64,000 nucleotides of DNA, taken from contig JAJTWR010000231.1 in NCBI GenBank assembly GCA_021613335.1, positions 1,371,001 to 1,435,000 of the forward strand, given 5' to 3'. The notes under the pieces were generated by a model. The model worked only from the letters and a program-made list of their open reading frames with translations. It ran no database searches and had not been told where the DNA came from. This DNA is from Whitmania pigra. Taxonomy: Eukaryota > Annelida > Clitellata > Hirudinida > Haemopidae. A program made the position numbers and the translations under genes. Of the stretch, positions 13,978 through 31,691 are shown piece after piece. Position 1 is the stretch's first letter. Every line of letters starts with the position of its first letter.

Positions 13978-14514
13978 TATGCATATGGCGTTATATAGAT
14001 GAAGTTACAATTACAATTACGATTATTGTCAAATATTCCTCATTTATTCCTCAACTTTCTGAGGTTAAGCTCCTTTGATCTTAAAAATTCCATTTAAATG
14101 ACTGAATATTTATAAGTTAAATTAAAAAATAAAGATTAAATGAATACTGATGGTATATGAATACACGGATGGTTAGCTGAATGTTAATCAGGTTAACAGA
14201 ATATTAATCAGGTTGCTTTATTCAATTGATCATTTCAACGAGTCATTCGAAACTTTGAATCAATTAATTGATTTGTCAAGCTCATCAAATAATGACTTGA
14301 AGTAAATATATTTGCATTTGTTATTTATTTATTTTCACAAGCGTGATCAATATCATCATTGATCATTGTGTTCGCATCATCTTGTTTCTATGGAAACAGA
14401 GATGCTGCTGAGACTGATGCTGGTGCCGTCGTCGGATTTGCAGAGGTTTGTACTATAATATTCATTGAATATAATGCTTTTCTACTGGTGTGGCAGATTC
14501 AGTTACAACGACTT

Positions 14515-14945
14515 ACATGTGAATTAATGTGCACTGAATATGTTTGTAAATTAATGTGCACTGAATAATAGACCATAATATGTTTGTAAACTAATGTGCA
14601 CTAACTAATACACAATAATATAGTTGTGAATTGATATGCACTGAATAATATGCAATAATAACTTTTTAAATTAATACACTGTGTAATCGTCGGTCATTCT
14701 GAACATTAAGCAGTCACTTTGTTCTGCTGTTTTGCAATCTTTAGGAGAAAGGTAAATTCATAAATGCCATTATTTAGTTGTTTAATTAATCAGTTATGTA
14801 AGGTTTTACTTATTTGTATAATCAGTCATCTAAACAACTATTCAGTCATAAATTATGTATTCATATAAATATTCAGTGGTATAACTATTTAGTTATATAA
14901 TTAGTCAGCTCAGCAATTATTCAGTTAAGCAATTATAATTAATTA
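14515..14945. repeat. Degenerate short tandem repeats
   Basis: Between 14515 and 14680 a unit of about 40-50 bases built on TTTGTAAATTAATGTGCACTGAATAAT recurs three to four times with drift. From 14780 to 14945 a second loose repeat built on ATTCAGT.ATAA.TAT recurs. Neither is coding. Confidence 0.55.
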
Positions 14946-15668
14946 GTCAGTGAGGTGAAGAAGTGACTGGCATGATTTCGTAACCAGTGATGTTAAAACG
15001 TCTTCGAGGATCATTGAAAACCCAGGAAAAAAAGAAAATGACGAAACCCACTTTACCAAAGATGTCGCTTTTTAATGTATGTTTTAAAAGTTATTTTCTA
15101 AATTAATATTAATGGCTTGACCAATTTATCATAAGCATCGTTTAATTAAATTATGTTTAAAATTATATAATATTAATAATTAATAAAATGATTTTGATAA
15201 AGAATAACCTTAATTTTTATTATTTAATAAGAATAAATTAAAAGATGATTACTATTTTATTACAAGAGTTATAATTATTGAAATTATTTGCCAAAATAAT
15301 TTCCAATTATTATCATTTTAATTTTTTAAATATACTTTTATATATTTTTATTACAGTATAATTATTAAAAAATTATTTTTCCAATTTAATTTATAATGAA
15401 TGCAATTTAATTTATAAATTATTATTTTAACAAAATATTTTTAACCACACGCAAATGCATGAAAATATTTTCACATATATTTATAGTTTGCACTTACATC
15501 AGTTAATAAATTTTGTTCTTCACATATGTTCAAAACATTTCGTGAGTTAAAATAAAAATATTTAATAAATTGAAAACGAATAATATTAATTGATTGAAAT
15601 AATGGAATTGAGTGAATGAATAATTGATTGAATAAATTAATTGGTTGAATTGATTGAAATGATTGAAG

Positions 15669-19260
<3,592 letters not shown>

Positions 19261-19588
19261 CTTTAGGTAAAACTTTACAAAGTTCATGAACGGACATAAT
19301 TCTTTAATTTATGGCTTCGAGCATCAGTTATTCTGAAGAATATTTTAATGTCGTTTCATCTTAACAGAACTAAAGTCTAAAACATATGTAAACATCATAT
19401 ATAAAACATAAATATATTTGTTATTATTATAACGTCTAACTTCATCCTTCACATGTTGTGCTGATAAAACTCAGAGTTGCGTGACTGAGTGTAGTGAAGA
19501 TGTTTCTTCCTCAGTGGTTCTGACATCACCGATGGAATTGTTCCACTGGTGGCTGAAAATTTAGAAACATTTTTTATTTATTATTAAA

Positions 19589-22500
19589 TTAATTACACAA
19601 GTCAAGATTCCTACGTTCTCCGTTCTGAAATCGTCTTGTTGGGGGAGATTGTGTACTTAAAATGTTACTCAGTGTGCTTTCTTGAGTAAAGGTTCTGCGA
19701 AAGTCTCCAAAAGTCATCAATTTGTTGCTGTAAATTCTATCACCATTGGCTGACACTTGATCACTTCCATAATTCGAATCTACCCTGAGCGAAGGAACTT
19801 GATAAATGTTACTTTTCTCGAACGTCTTTCCAGAGTCCATATCTCTGCGAATTTCCCTGGACAATTTCAGATCGTTAAGAGGGTTCGTGTGTGATAACAA
19901 ATACGAATTTCTGATGGGAATGTTCTGCAAGTCTTCTTCTTCTTCTTTGTTGCCTATGGTGCTTGGAGTGGAGAGAATATTCCACATTAAACCAATTTTA
20001 TCCGCTGAAGATGGGGCGTCAATTTTACTGTTTTTCTCAGTCTGAATAAAACGCACGGGCCTTTGAATGATTTTAAACAAATAACAAACTCGCGCCTCAA
20101 GAAAATATTTGTAAATATTTAACAATCCTATCGGAAATGACTTCAATGTAATCGACCTAAATACTTACATCGTTGGCTGACGTTTTGGATCGTTTCAATT
20201 TAACCACATCGCGACTTGTGTTGCCATCCAGTTGAAAATTGATCTTTTCAGATTTATTCGCCCAGAGTGACAAACTGGCGAGTTTTAAGCTGCCACGCGG
20301 ATTCATCCATTTGTAATCCGATACCTTTTTCGAATCATTTTCTGAGGACAATATTTTAAACGTACTTTCTAATATTATTTTTGTATATTACTTAAATTAA
20401 ATTCTTAATTATTTAATTTCATAGTTATCAATAATAGTTGAAACAGTAAGCTTAACTCAACCATGTGCGACCTGTTTTAGGATTGTCTTTGTTTGTTGAA
20501 TTTGATGATTCTGAGTCATCGATGAAGTCCATGTTTTCCGATTCCATCTCCAGGGAAGGAAAGAAATAATCGGACGACTGAAAATAAATTTCAACCGAAT
20601 TCATCAATTTAATTTAAATGACGCAGTAGCAAGGATTCTGCATGAATTTGCTGAATATTTGTATTTATTACATTTTATACGTTCAAGTTTCTTACCCGCA
20701 ACCCGTGGTCGAAAGAGAAAGTATCTGACTGGTTGATGTCGGTTCCTGTGCTTGAAGTTCTGATGCTTTGTTTTCTTTTCGAGAGGAGACTTGGAAGTTT
20801 CCTGTTTGAAGAGGATTCACTTTCCTTTTCCTGCTCAAGAAAAGCACGATTTCCACCATAATTGTCCTTCATTCTCACTACTTCGGTGTTCATCCTGCTC
20901 TCCGAAACATTGTTGCACATTGGTACATTGGAAACCGAAACTGATTTTTCTCTTCGTTTCTTTAAGAAGCATCTCGTGCAAAGGCAGTATAAAAACAATA
21001 TCAAAAAGAAGATCAGCAGCAACGATGAAAATGTTGTTCCCATTGCGATCCAAAACCAACGCCTCCACCCCGCTTTCGTTTTCCTGTTCGAAGCAAAAAA
21101 TGACGTTTCATTGGCAGTTGACGATGAGTCACTGACAATGCTATCGTTGTATGCAACTATTTTCGTGTCGTCGAGAACGACTAAAACAACTGCGTGGCTC
21201 TCGAGTGGCGGGTCGCCAAAATCTCTGACCGAAAGAACGATGAGGAGCTCCAAAAATATGGAACTCGTTCGATGGTCATTTGAAATGTTACTCTTTGAAA
21301 CTTGGCCGTTTTTCGATTTCAACAAATCCATCAGTGCCCTCAAGTTCCGTCCAAACACTTCTCCGGAAACCTGCTCCACGTGAAAGTGCCTGCTTACGCT
21401 CTTTGAAACAACTTTTGGTAATTGCGAGGCACCTCTCTTGGCAGCATGGAAATGTTTTCTCCAAAATTCATTGGCGATGAAATGAATGTTATTCCTCTTC
21501 AAATGCTTCGTTGAATTGAAATCTTGATGCAAATCAGGATCGAACGAAGATGATATGTAAATGCCTTCGATGCCGTAAGTTAGTTGCGAGTTGGATCCTT
21601 CGTCTGCGTCAGATGCTTGGATTTGCATTAAAAGTTGCTCGATCTGTTTGAAATAAAACGTTTTCCATTATTAATTCATTTGTCGGCTTCGTTTTTTTTT
21701 TAAATTCACAAAACAGTCCGAGAAATCAGACAGAAATATTTGTTGTTCCAAATCATTCTAACAGTATGTAAATAATACATAATGTAAAGGGTCACATCTT
21801 GATTGTCTTATTGTAATTTGATAAAGAATAGTAATTAAACAATGTTTAAGTTGCAATTCTCGTGTTGCTTTCAAATAAAGAGACGTCAATAATTGAATCG
21901 TCTCAATAAAAATCTTGCCGCATGAAATTCTTTCAGGACGACAGTAAAGTTGTACTCCGATGGATACTCGATGTGTGGGGCGTTGTCATTCACATCGACG
22001 ACTGTTACCACGACGATTGCCACGTCGTACATTTCAGGGTTGTGAGCATCTTTGGCGTAAATGTTCATCCTTGAGAATTACAAATTTATTCTAAAACAAC
22101 AAATGAATCGAATGGGAATTTTTATCGCATCTTTTACCGATATTCTGCATTAGTTTCTCTGTCGAGATGTGAAGCCAATGATATTTCTCCATTGGTTGAG
22201 TTTACAATGAAAGGATGGGCTTTGATTTTTATCAATTCAGGCTTTTCTAAACTTTGAAGAACTTCATCTGAACTGAAAATGGAATACTGATGGTCGTTGT
22301 AATCGGCGAATATTTTCATTTCACCGTGGTTTGTGCTCATTTCGTGCTCACGATACGCTTTCGCTTTGTAGTCCACGGGCGTTCCCTCGTAATCGAGTGA
22401 AAATGGCAGCATGTTGAATGGATCGTCCACGCTGGAAAGAGGCTGGGTGATCACTTCCAGTTCGTAAAAGATGGCATTGTAAGGAGGCATATCACTGTCG

Positions 22501-25500
22501 AAGGCTTCTACTTGTCCTGTTTACAATTGTTACAATGTTTACAATTATTATATTAGTACATTAGGAACATCAACAAATGCATCCTAACCAATTTATTGAA
22601 TGGCATAAAAATAAAAGAATTAAATTATAAGAAATACCTATGAAAGCTCCAACAGCCAGGTTTTCTTGTACATTAATCTGATACGATGGCTCAGGGAAAC
22701 GAGGTGCTTCGTCGTTTTCATCGATGATGTTGATTTGAACCTGACAAGTTGACCTTCTTCTCTCCGTGCCCATGTCTTCTGCTGCCACCCTCAAGTTGTA
22801 CTGGTGCTTTCTCTCCCTATCTAACTTCGCAACGCTCCATACAGCACCGCTGTACATAAGATATGCGTTCTTACTTACATTATATTTAATAGTAATTAAT
22901 TGCATGCATTATTATGTCATATTTTCAATTACAAAACCTTATAGAATCAATTTGAAATGATTTTTGCTTCGTCTTGATTTGGTAACGAACTTCACCGTGC
23001 ACTCCCGTGTCGATGTCTGTCGCTTCCATTGTGAATAAAATCTGGAATTTCATCGCGACATCCATTTATCGATGAACTATTTAAAACAATATATCACGAT
23101 AAATAAGGAGATTAATTTACTCATGTCACGTCAGAGGCGCTTCTTGTAACCATTTATATAGCGCTCCTTCCCAAGGGCGCTGGCGGCAGTGCAGACTGGG
23201 TTTCGAACACGACACATTACGACTGTTGCCATTACCGCCTTATGCAGGCACGTAAGCCATTCGGCCAACCTGCACGCCACGCGCAATCAACTCACATGAC
23301 AACAATATCACTTAATAAATTTACATGATGCCACTACTATTTAATCAATTTACTTCGAAAGGTTTTCTTGATTCTGAAATGTTGAAAATAAACAACTCCT
23401 TTCTGAATGTAGGTTCATTGTCGTTGACGTCACCGACCGAAATAATGACGTCACGAGACTCGGAAAGACTCGGAGACCCGCCATCTTGGCAGGTGATTGT
23501 CACGTGGTGTCTTGGCATGACCTCCCGGTCGAGGTCATCGACGGAAAGAACAACCACATATTCGGAATAGGTCATCCTGATCAGGCTGAATGCCTTGTTC
23601 TTCGTTAGCGTGTCATCATGCTGTTTCAAGTCATGGATGACATTGTTGTTAAGAAGCTATCATCAAGTTATCAATATTATATTTTATGATTTTCAATAAT
23701 TTTCTGATTAAATTATTTATTATTTAAAAAAAAATTCTGTTTTATTGAAAAAGTAGCTGGACGAAACGCTCTTCTTGCCCCGTCAATTAAAACTTCTACC
23801 AGAGATTAATCAATTTTAACAGGATTGCTTATTTCAATTCTAATTATAATTATTTTCACTGTCAAGTAACAAATATTGTCATATTCGTTAATTTGATTTT
23901 AAAGTTGTCTCGTTTAAAACAAAATAATCAAATAAGTTGAAGTAATATGGAATAGAACTATTAATATTTAACAACTAATTAATTGGAAACCTTGACTTTG
24001 TTATAACGTAGGACGCATTTGATGGAGTCAGCCTCATTGACGTCATCATCGTGCACCGACACCGTGGCAATCCTCGTGGTCCTCGGTTGACCCTCCATGA
24101 CCTCCCAACAGCAACCTTCTCTGTCGAGTTCAGGATCAAATCGAATCGAGGGCTTGTTGTCGTTTACATCCAAGACCTGAGTTTCAAATAAGACGTTTTG
24201 AAGGCCATCTTATCGATAATCTTATTTTATCTTATTTTATTTACAATCATATTTGAAGATTTAATTTCGAAAAATAGTTAGCAAAACATGCCATTAAATA
24301 TGCAGATATCATCTATCATTTGTAACATCTGCATACTAAAATCTCGAAAGGAATAAAGAATGAAAGAAAGCACCTTTATAATGACAAGAGCAACGTCAAA
24401 TGATTCTCCTTCTCCGAAATCTTTTGCAACAACTTCCAACACAAACTGCTTCTCCTTTTCGTGATCTAAAATTTCTTTCTTTCCGCTCTGAGACTTCAAT
24501 TTGATCCATCCGCTCGCAGAGTCAATGGAGAAGAAGAATCCGTGGTTGTGTTTTGTTTTGTTTGAAAATGAATAACTTATTCGACCGTTGTCTCCCTCGT
24601 CGGGGTCACTTGCAAAAACTTGAACAATCTTTGAGCCTCCAAGAAGATCTTCACGAACGTCGGCTTCGTACGTGTTCTTGTCGAAGTTTGGTCTGTTATC
24701 GTTGACATCTTTTACTTGAATTTCAACTGACAGCTGTGAGCTAAGTTTGTTAAATTTCATTATATTGGTGTTCCTAATGATTTTAAATTGATTCCAGTAT
24801 TAACCAGAAAAAATTATAAAACTATACGATTGATTATTAATATTATTTTACTTTAATTAACTAAATAAAATTCTAATTCATTTAAACTTATCACCCATTT
24901 GCAACAAAGTTATGCTATGTTTGCTTCGGTCACATCGATAAAACAGGAAAACCTTAAAGGTTAAAAAGTAGAACAAATGGTGATAAAACGAAGTGATAAT
25001 TAATAATTAATAATAACTCTCTTCAGAGCGTACAAAGTAATTTGTTTTATTTACACTTCAGAGACTTCAGTAGGTAATGCTTTTCCACGTTGAACCTTTA
25101 AATTCTCTCGAAAAGCTGCTTTGTTGTCCCAGGCGACAACGGTGAAGGAATAAAAACTGACGCTTTCTCTGTCCAAAAATCCGATCAACTCCAATTCGAG
25201 AAACTCGGCACGGTTCTTCAAATGATTTTCTTCAATTCCAGACTTTCTTCCTCTGCTATCTCTGATATCATCTGCGTCTTGGTTGAGTTGATATTTTAAC
25301 TTGAACACTTCACTGATCTCTGCATCCAGCAGTGTGTAACCAACGATTCCGTGCTTTGGTGAATCCCTGTCAACCGCAGTCGTTAGCATTACACGAGTTC
25401 CCAGTGGCGAAGTTTCACTGAGGCCTGTCCTTAAGTGAGGAAGGACGAAGACAGGCCTGTCGTCATTTATGTCGAGAATTTTGATAATAACTTTTATGAC

Positions 25501-26002
25501 ATTCAGATGCATGATTGGTTGAGAGGCAATGGTAATGTTGAGCAGACAAATTTCTTTTGACGGACAGAAATGTTCTCTATCGATTCTCTTGGCAGTTTTC
25601 AGAATTCCGAAATTTTTCTCGAGAGAAAAATAATCGACAGTCTGTAAATTATGATGCCATCTACTTTAAATGAATTATTTTGTTGTAAGCTGTAGTATAA
25701 ACATTGGTGCAAATCATGTGGAATTGTTTGAAATAATCGCTACTAAAATTATGTTAGCAGGAGTGGCTTACCTTTTCCGATCGATCGAGAAATGAAAATG
25801 TGATGCCCTCCAACTGGGATTTTGAAAAGAGAATCATAACCTTTTCTTCATCTTTCAAAGTTCCCAAAACTGTGCCAATCGGCGTCTCTTCTATGAGTTG
25901 GAATTCCAAGACAATGCTCATCACGAGGATGTTGAAATAGGAACATAAAATCAGCGATATTCTTCGACAATTTACATTCATTCCTAGATTTTCAAACGTC
26001 AT
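19589..26002 (-). CDS. Protocadherin-like cadherin, 13 exons, 1399 aa
   Basis: Single-pass calcium-dependent adhesion protein. Exons on the minus strand: 26002-25772, 25641-25055, 24740-24374, 24176-23991, 23656-23354, 23041-22938, 22849-22638, 22516-22138, 22069-21919, 21643-20696, 20577-20472, 20341-20169, 20041-19589; phases agree throughout. A hydrophobic leader (ISLILCSYFNILVMSIVL) comes first. Cadherin repeats follow, with linker motifs DINDDRP, DVNDNRP, DVNDNKP, DVNDNEP, DENDEAP and DVNDNAP and DRE-type turns (LDREV, LDRERK, LDRETN). One transmembrane helix (WFWIAMGTTFSSLLLIFFLILF) precedes a ~350-residue Ser-rich cytoplasmic tail with no motif I know. About seven ectodomain repeats, without laminin-G or EGF modules, fit the protocadherin class; I would not name an ortholog. 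The intron at 21918-21644 uses a GC donor. The gene is tail to tail with the CNG channel, 328 bases apart. Confidence 0.9.
23144..23284 (-). mobile_element. tRNA-derived SINE, copy 2, in a protocadherin intron
   Basis: The reverse complement matches the unit at 13840-13977 over its whole length, including the A-box region (TTGGCCGAATGGCTTA), the B box (GTGTTCGAAACCC) and the 3' end (GGAAGGAGCGCTATATAAATGG). It lies in the intron between the exons ending at 23354 and starting at 23041. Differences are scattered substitutions and one small indel, so both copies come from one active family. Confidence 0.82.
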
Positions 26003-27731
26003 TTATTTAAGCACTCGTTTTACATAATCACATTTTTTACTTGTATTCAAGCTGAATAATTTACAGTGGCAAGTTTATAACGAGAATTTATTCAGAGGAA
26101 TTTCATTCAGTGACAGAAACTAAGATCAAGTTGTTTCAGCGGAGTTGCTGGACTACCAACCAGCGATCACTTCTATCCTTTCGATCGAACAATGCGTGGA
26201 CTGGTGTAATTTATAATAGCACTTTAAAAAGGTTTCACTTCCTGTCCAGCCATACAATTTAAAAAAAAAAACAAGTCTACAATTTGCAGTAACAGTTTAT
26301 AAAGGTAAAACAATTTCTTCATTTATAAAGATATTTATTAGTAACAAAATATGTAGAGATAAATTTCGGTTCGTATCATTAGCTTGTTTAATCAGCTGAG
26401 AGCAAATAAACACATTAACAGTTATTTAAGAATTATTGTGGAAATAATTTTAAATCCATTCAGAGCATCGACAACAGCAGCAATTGAACGTGCAATTCAT
26501 AGGGGAGTATGGAGTGAAGAATGTAATTGACGTAGAAGGTCTCTGAGGAGGAGTAACAACTGAACGAAATTGTTTATAAAATCGGCCAGATCATCGGGAT
26601 CAGCTCGTTCAGGGTTTGGGGTAAAATGCATTTTTTTCAATAAAACAAATACTAATGCTGAAAGTGTTTTGGATGCCTTTGTTTTGGTGTCTTGAGGATA
26701 ATTTATAAATCACGACCAAATAAACATTTTTTATTTGTTCAAATGCTACAATGATTAATATCACAGAAATTGAGCAGGTATTCATTAAAAGCCAGTAAAG
26801 TTTGACGGATGGTTTTAAATCTAGATATGAAATATTTTTAAATAAAATATAATTTATCTTATTAACAATTTTAGTTTTTAATATTTTACATTCTAGCAGT
26901 GATTAATAGTGAAATATTTATTTTATAAAAGCCTCATCATCTCTAGATTCAAGATGTATTTGAATAACTTTTCTCATAAATAACAAGTTAACCCTCATGA
27001 AGCATTTGAACAACATAACGTAAACTATACCATTTGTCTGCCCACATATTTTGTTATAGTCGCTGGGTTGCTACTCTTAGCAGCTAAAAATTGAGCTTTG
27101 CCTTCATTCATTGAAGCGTAGTTAAAGCGTGACCTGAAGACCCACCTCTTCAGGACTTCATGGGACAGCGAAGACACAAGGCGCCTCTGATGCTATGCAC
27201 ACGGCGTTTTATAAATTTATTATTATGACCTTTCGAGGGCAGCGATTCAAAAATTATTCATAAATTATAATTTTACAGGAAATTTAATGAAAATTATTTT
27301 CTCTTCCAATTACAGCAACGCTCATAAATATTTATCAATATCCCTAAATTGTTTCTATTTATTACATTTACTTCTAAAGCTAAATTGTGTCGTTGATGTG
27401 TCATTTAGCTGTAAATACTTATAATTTTGTTCATTATTAAAAATAAACCATTCCTTACTTTATTTGATTTCAACCTTCAAAATAATTGTTAATATTAATT
27501 AATATTTATAAAATTAATTATCAGTATTGAATGTGGCTTAAAAAGTAATTTCAACTAATTTATGTATTTGCAACTTAATTAATCTGTTGCTAGGTTTATT
27601 TTGAACACATTCAGAGCTTTAAGATAAAACCTAAAACATGTACTTCCCTTTTTGAACTTACAATAACCACAACCTTAACAATAACGATTTTTAATGACAA
27701 CAACATCTTTTTGCGATGATTGTAATTCAAA

Positions 27732-27771
<40 letters not shown>

Positions 27772-28351
27772 CTCTATATAACATAATAATAATAAATTTT
27801 AATTTGCACGGTTTGATTTAATGAACAGGTTTGACTGGGGTTGAACAAATTAATACAAATGTAAATGGAAAAACCACAAAGAATAAAGTTACAAATTTCC
27901 AAAAGAAAGGACTGGACAAAGTAAATGTCAAAAATCCTGCTGAGAGGAGGGGCTTGATTTATTAAATATCTTTTATGATGGATTTCTTCAACTTATTTTA
28001 TATTGCAGATTTAGGTACTCCTCTAATTACAATAACTTTTGCAAAGTCGCGGCGGATTATGAATACCAGTGCCTCGTAATGTTGACTGCCAAAACAATTG
28101 ACGTAAATTTCTTCCTGTTGAACACTGACTTTTGAAAGGTAGGCTCAGACTCGGATTGAGAACAACAATGCCTGGGCCAGAAACCCTGAATCTTTGGTTT
28201 TGAAACATTGTGAAGCCACTTTAGAAATTACCTTTATCGATTGCGTGTACTTGCTGTTAGAGCTAAAGTTTATTTACAAAGTGCTGATCTAATTTATTAC
28301 TTTATTTGTTTATAAATTAAGTGACTTAAATATAGTTTGATTAATAAAACA
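26003..28351. other. Intergenic, between protocadherin and LRR gene
   Basis: This is the shared upstream region of two divergent genes. Apart from the LINE remnant at about 27100-27235 and a short (AAT)n run at 27739-27766, I see no gene, RNA or strong repeat. Confidence 0.5.
27100..27235 (+). mobile_element. LINE 3'-end remnant
   Basis: One frame reads VKRDLKTHLFRTSWDSED, which resembles the extreme C terminus of non-LTR reverse transcriptases (an xFKxxLKTxLF pattern). A 3' tail TCTGATGCTATGCACACGGCG then runs into TATAAATTTATTATTATG. A closely related tail sits inside the histone H4 pseudogene at about 50343-50430. Only the last few dozen codons remain. Confidence 0.5.
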
Positions 28352-30393
28352 ATGGATGATATCAAAGTTCTGGCATCTATGGTTAGCAAAATGCCTGAAA
28401 TTAGCGAGAGGGATGCCGATGAGGAAACGAACGATGAAATCAAACAAACTGAACTCAAACAGCGCATGAGGAAAACTATTGCTTCAGAAACAATCAAATT
28501 AATGTCCAGAATAACAGGAAGTGAGTGGAAACTATACTGCATTGTTTAATGATCCACTTGTTAATTCTACTAGCCTTCTAAAAATTAATTAATTTTCAAA
28601 GTTTTACATGATTAGATAAATTAAGTGAATGTGAACAGAATCTAGAATTTGCAACATTTCTGGATTAAACTGAAAATTGAGTTTGATTCTGAATTATTCG
28701 ATCACAATCCTCAAACAAAACAATTAACCTTTAAAATTTATTGATATAGACAAGAAACAAGCGATCACAATTTATATTTTTCAGGAAATGTACGAATGAG
28801 AAAGAACATACTTTGTGAAATTCAATCTAATTCAGATGTTAAAGTTTGGACTTGGACAATTTTTGATGTCACGAAAATTTGTGCCAAAGTTTTTAATCCT
28901 GCAATTCTCCTGAGTAAATAAAATATAGCTTTATGTTTTTTTTTTTAAAGTTTGAGTTTTTATGAATTCATGACACTATTCGGGTGGATGCTTTCATAGT
29001 TATTCGAGCTTATATCTCTGTATTTCCATTCTGAAAATACTATCATTAATTAATTATCAAACATAAACTGATAGTTTGAGATAAATTATAAAAGCTAACA
29101 ATAGTGACATAATTACCGATGTTTAGTCTGAAAACATTTCACAACAGAAAATATGCAAAGGTTCTTTTAAAAAAATCCTATTTGACAATTTTAATGTTTT
29201 CAGGAAAGAACTGCAAAATCACAAACTTAAAGAACATACAACATTTGGAAGTGGAAGATCCAGAAGAAATTTTAGCATCTTTTCCTAAAATCTTAATTGG
29301 TAACCTCAAAAAATTGGAAACATTTACAATGACTTGGACAAAAATTCGAAGCCTTCCTCTGGAGTTTTACCATTCAAAACTGAAACATTTGATAATTCAG
29401 AGAAATCGTTTTGTATCGCTGAACGGTATTTCTAAAGCCTCCAATTTGGAGCTGTTGAACGCCAGCAATAACCTAATAACTTGTTTGCCCTGTGATTTCG
29501 GAAGCTTAACCTGCATTACCGAGTTGTACTTAAACAACAATTTATTGAAGCACCTCCCAGAATCGGTGTGTTCTTTGGCATCGCTCAAAATTCTCGATGT
29601 TTCCTGCAACAAACTTCAAGTCCTTCCCGCCAATATATGCAACATGATCAAACTGAATACACTGGATGTCACTGCCAATCAGTTGAGCCACTTACCAGAT
29701 TCCATCGGCAACCTTCCAGAACTATCAGATTTAAGACTTGCCTCAAATCATTTAAATCATCTTCCAGAAACATTTTCTAACCTGAAGAACCTTAAGTCTC
29801 TGAACATGAGGAAGAACAAGCTTGAACATGTTCCTACAATACTGCGAGAGTTATCAAGTCTCCTATACTTAAATCTTAGAGACAACCTTTTGAAATACTT
29901 CGATATAGTTATAAGCCCATTGAAACATCTCAACTTGAATGGGAATCGTTTTGAAATTATATCTTCTGAGATTTTGCAATGTTACGAGTTGGAGTTGCTA
30001 TCTCTTCAAAAGAATGATTTAAAATGTATTCCTACGAACATCGTACAACTAAAAAACTTGACGTCTCTTTTATTGTCTTACAACGATATCACAGAAATAC
30101 CTTATGAAATATCTCAACTAACCGTCCTTAAACATATTGATCTGAAAGGAACGAAAATAACAAATCTGCCGACAAGCATGAGGCTCATGGAGGCTCTTTC
30201 ATCCATCGAAATTGATGAATGTCAAGAACTTGATGCCTCATTGAAGATGGAGTACAAGACTGCTGGAGTTGAGGGACTGAGGAGTTACCTCAAAGAAAAG
30301 TTCTCAGAAATGAACGCAGAAGTGGTGAAGAGGCGTGACACTGTGATATCTAATACAAATTGCTTATCAGTCTTTCCGAACCCAGCTTTCTGA
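28352..30393 (+). CDS. Leucine-rich repeat protein, 2 exons, 452 aa
   Basis: Exons 28352-28520 and 29204-30393 join in phase (1 nt + 2 nt) to give 452 residues. The first ~60 residues are charged and helical, without a signal peptide, so the protein is probably intracellular. From residue ~75 there are about 14 tandem repeats of the type LxxLxLxxNxLxxLPxxI (LKILDVSCNKLQVLPANIC, LSDLRLASNHLNHLPETFS). This is the 23-residue class found in SHOC2, LRRC40 and the Ras-group LRR family. The C terminus (VEGLRSYLKEKFSEMNAEVVKRR) resembles the LRRC40-type ending. Such proteins are usually scaffolds. I cannot fix the ortholog. An in-phase alternative last exon exists at about 28785. Confidence 0.82.
28785..28920 (+). 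other. Possible alternative terminal exon of the LRR gene
   Basis: Inside the single intron of the LRR gene, the acceptor TTTTTCAG/GAAATG enters a frame that joins exon 1 in the same phase as the main exon 2. It then runs 45 codons to a TAA overlapping an AATAAA signal at about 28917, followed by a T-run. Use of this exon would give a protein of about 100 residues with no LRRs. It could be a chance frame. Confidence 0.3.
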
Positions 30394-31601
30394 TATCAAG
30401 TCTTCGATAAATTTTTCAGAATCCCGAGTGTAAAGCTTTCAATATCTAATTGATTTGATTTCAACATGTTATTAAAATTTTATAAATAAAACATTATTTC
30501 ATTTATTTTGAAATTATTTAATCTTACGTTTTAGTCTTAGTTTCAATTATCACGTCATAGCTTCGAAAAAATTGAGTAAGCATATTAGCATATGTTTATG
30601 AAAAATTCAATTAATGGTGTTATTTGTGCTCTATTTGCTTATTATTTGTGGATTTGTGTAGTGCATGAAATATCACTATAACTTGTTGCCACATACCGTC
30701 CGATGAAGATAAGCTAGTAAAATTTACAGAAGTAAGTCTCGTGTTGGAATAACGATGTCACGAAAGCCTTTTTCTTAATGGACGTCTTGCGGATCGAAGA
30801 GATAATCTTTTAAGATTTTTATAAATGGAATCAGGGACGTCATTTCAGCATTTTCCAAGGGATTCAAACCCTTGAGGAGACGACCTTTTTTGCTTCTAGC
30901 CAAAATTCAGGGGGGCAAACCCTCGCAAAACGGAGATAACCTTACCACTAAAATATTTTCATGAAATTCAGCGCTCCTTCTCAATAAATAACACAATTTG
31001 CGCTCGTTTAAAATGAGTAAAAGTTTGTCCCCAGCGGTGATATCTTTTAGGCTGATAAAAGATTTGCAAAGAAATTTTATGTAAACCGATTTCAAGTTAG
31101 GTGTGAATTATTAATAGATTGCATGAAAGCGCTCCCTCCCAGGTTGAAATTCGTTGAGAGCAGCTAAACAATAGAAAATGTTTAATATAATAGTAAGCAA
31201 TGGAGGCGTGAAATCAAAAAAGGTGCGACCGCAAAATGCGTGACACGACACTAGGTATCAATTTAGTTTTTCATTTGAATGTTTTTTTCTAAATATAATA
31301 AAGACAAATATCTTTCCTTTTGCACCAAAAAGTTTTATTCGTTTCTTTTTTCAACATATTTAGTTTGTTAAAAATATCTGCTAAATAATGAGTGTCAGTC
31401 TGATGGCCGAGGCTTGGGTTTTCTTAAAGTTGACCCTTAAGTTATTTTAAATTTGATGTCTCAAATGTTTTTGTCTAAGTTAATTTATTAAATAAGGTTA
31501 AACTATTTAAATTATTATATAGTATAAAAAACTCACAAATGCCTTACCATCAACGGCTAATAGGTGTAATAACAACAACAACAACAACAACAACAACAAC
31601 C

Positions 31602-31691
<90 letters not shown>

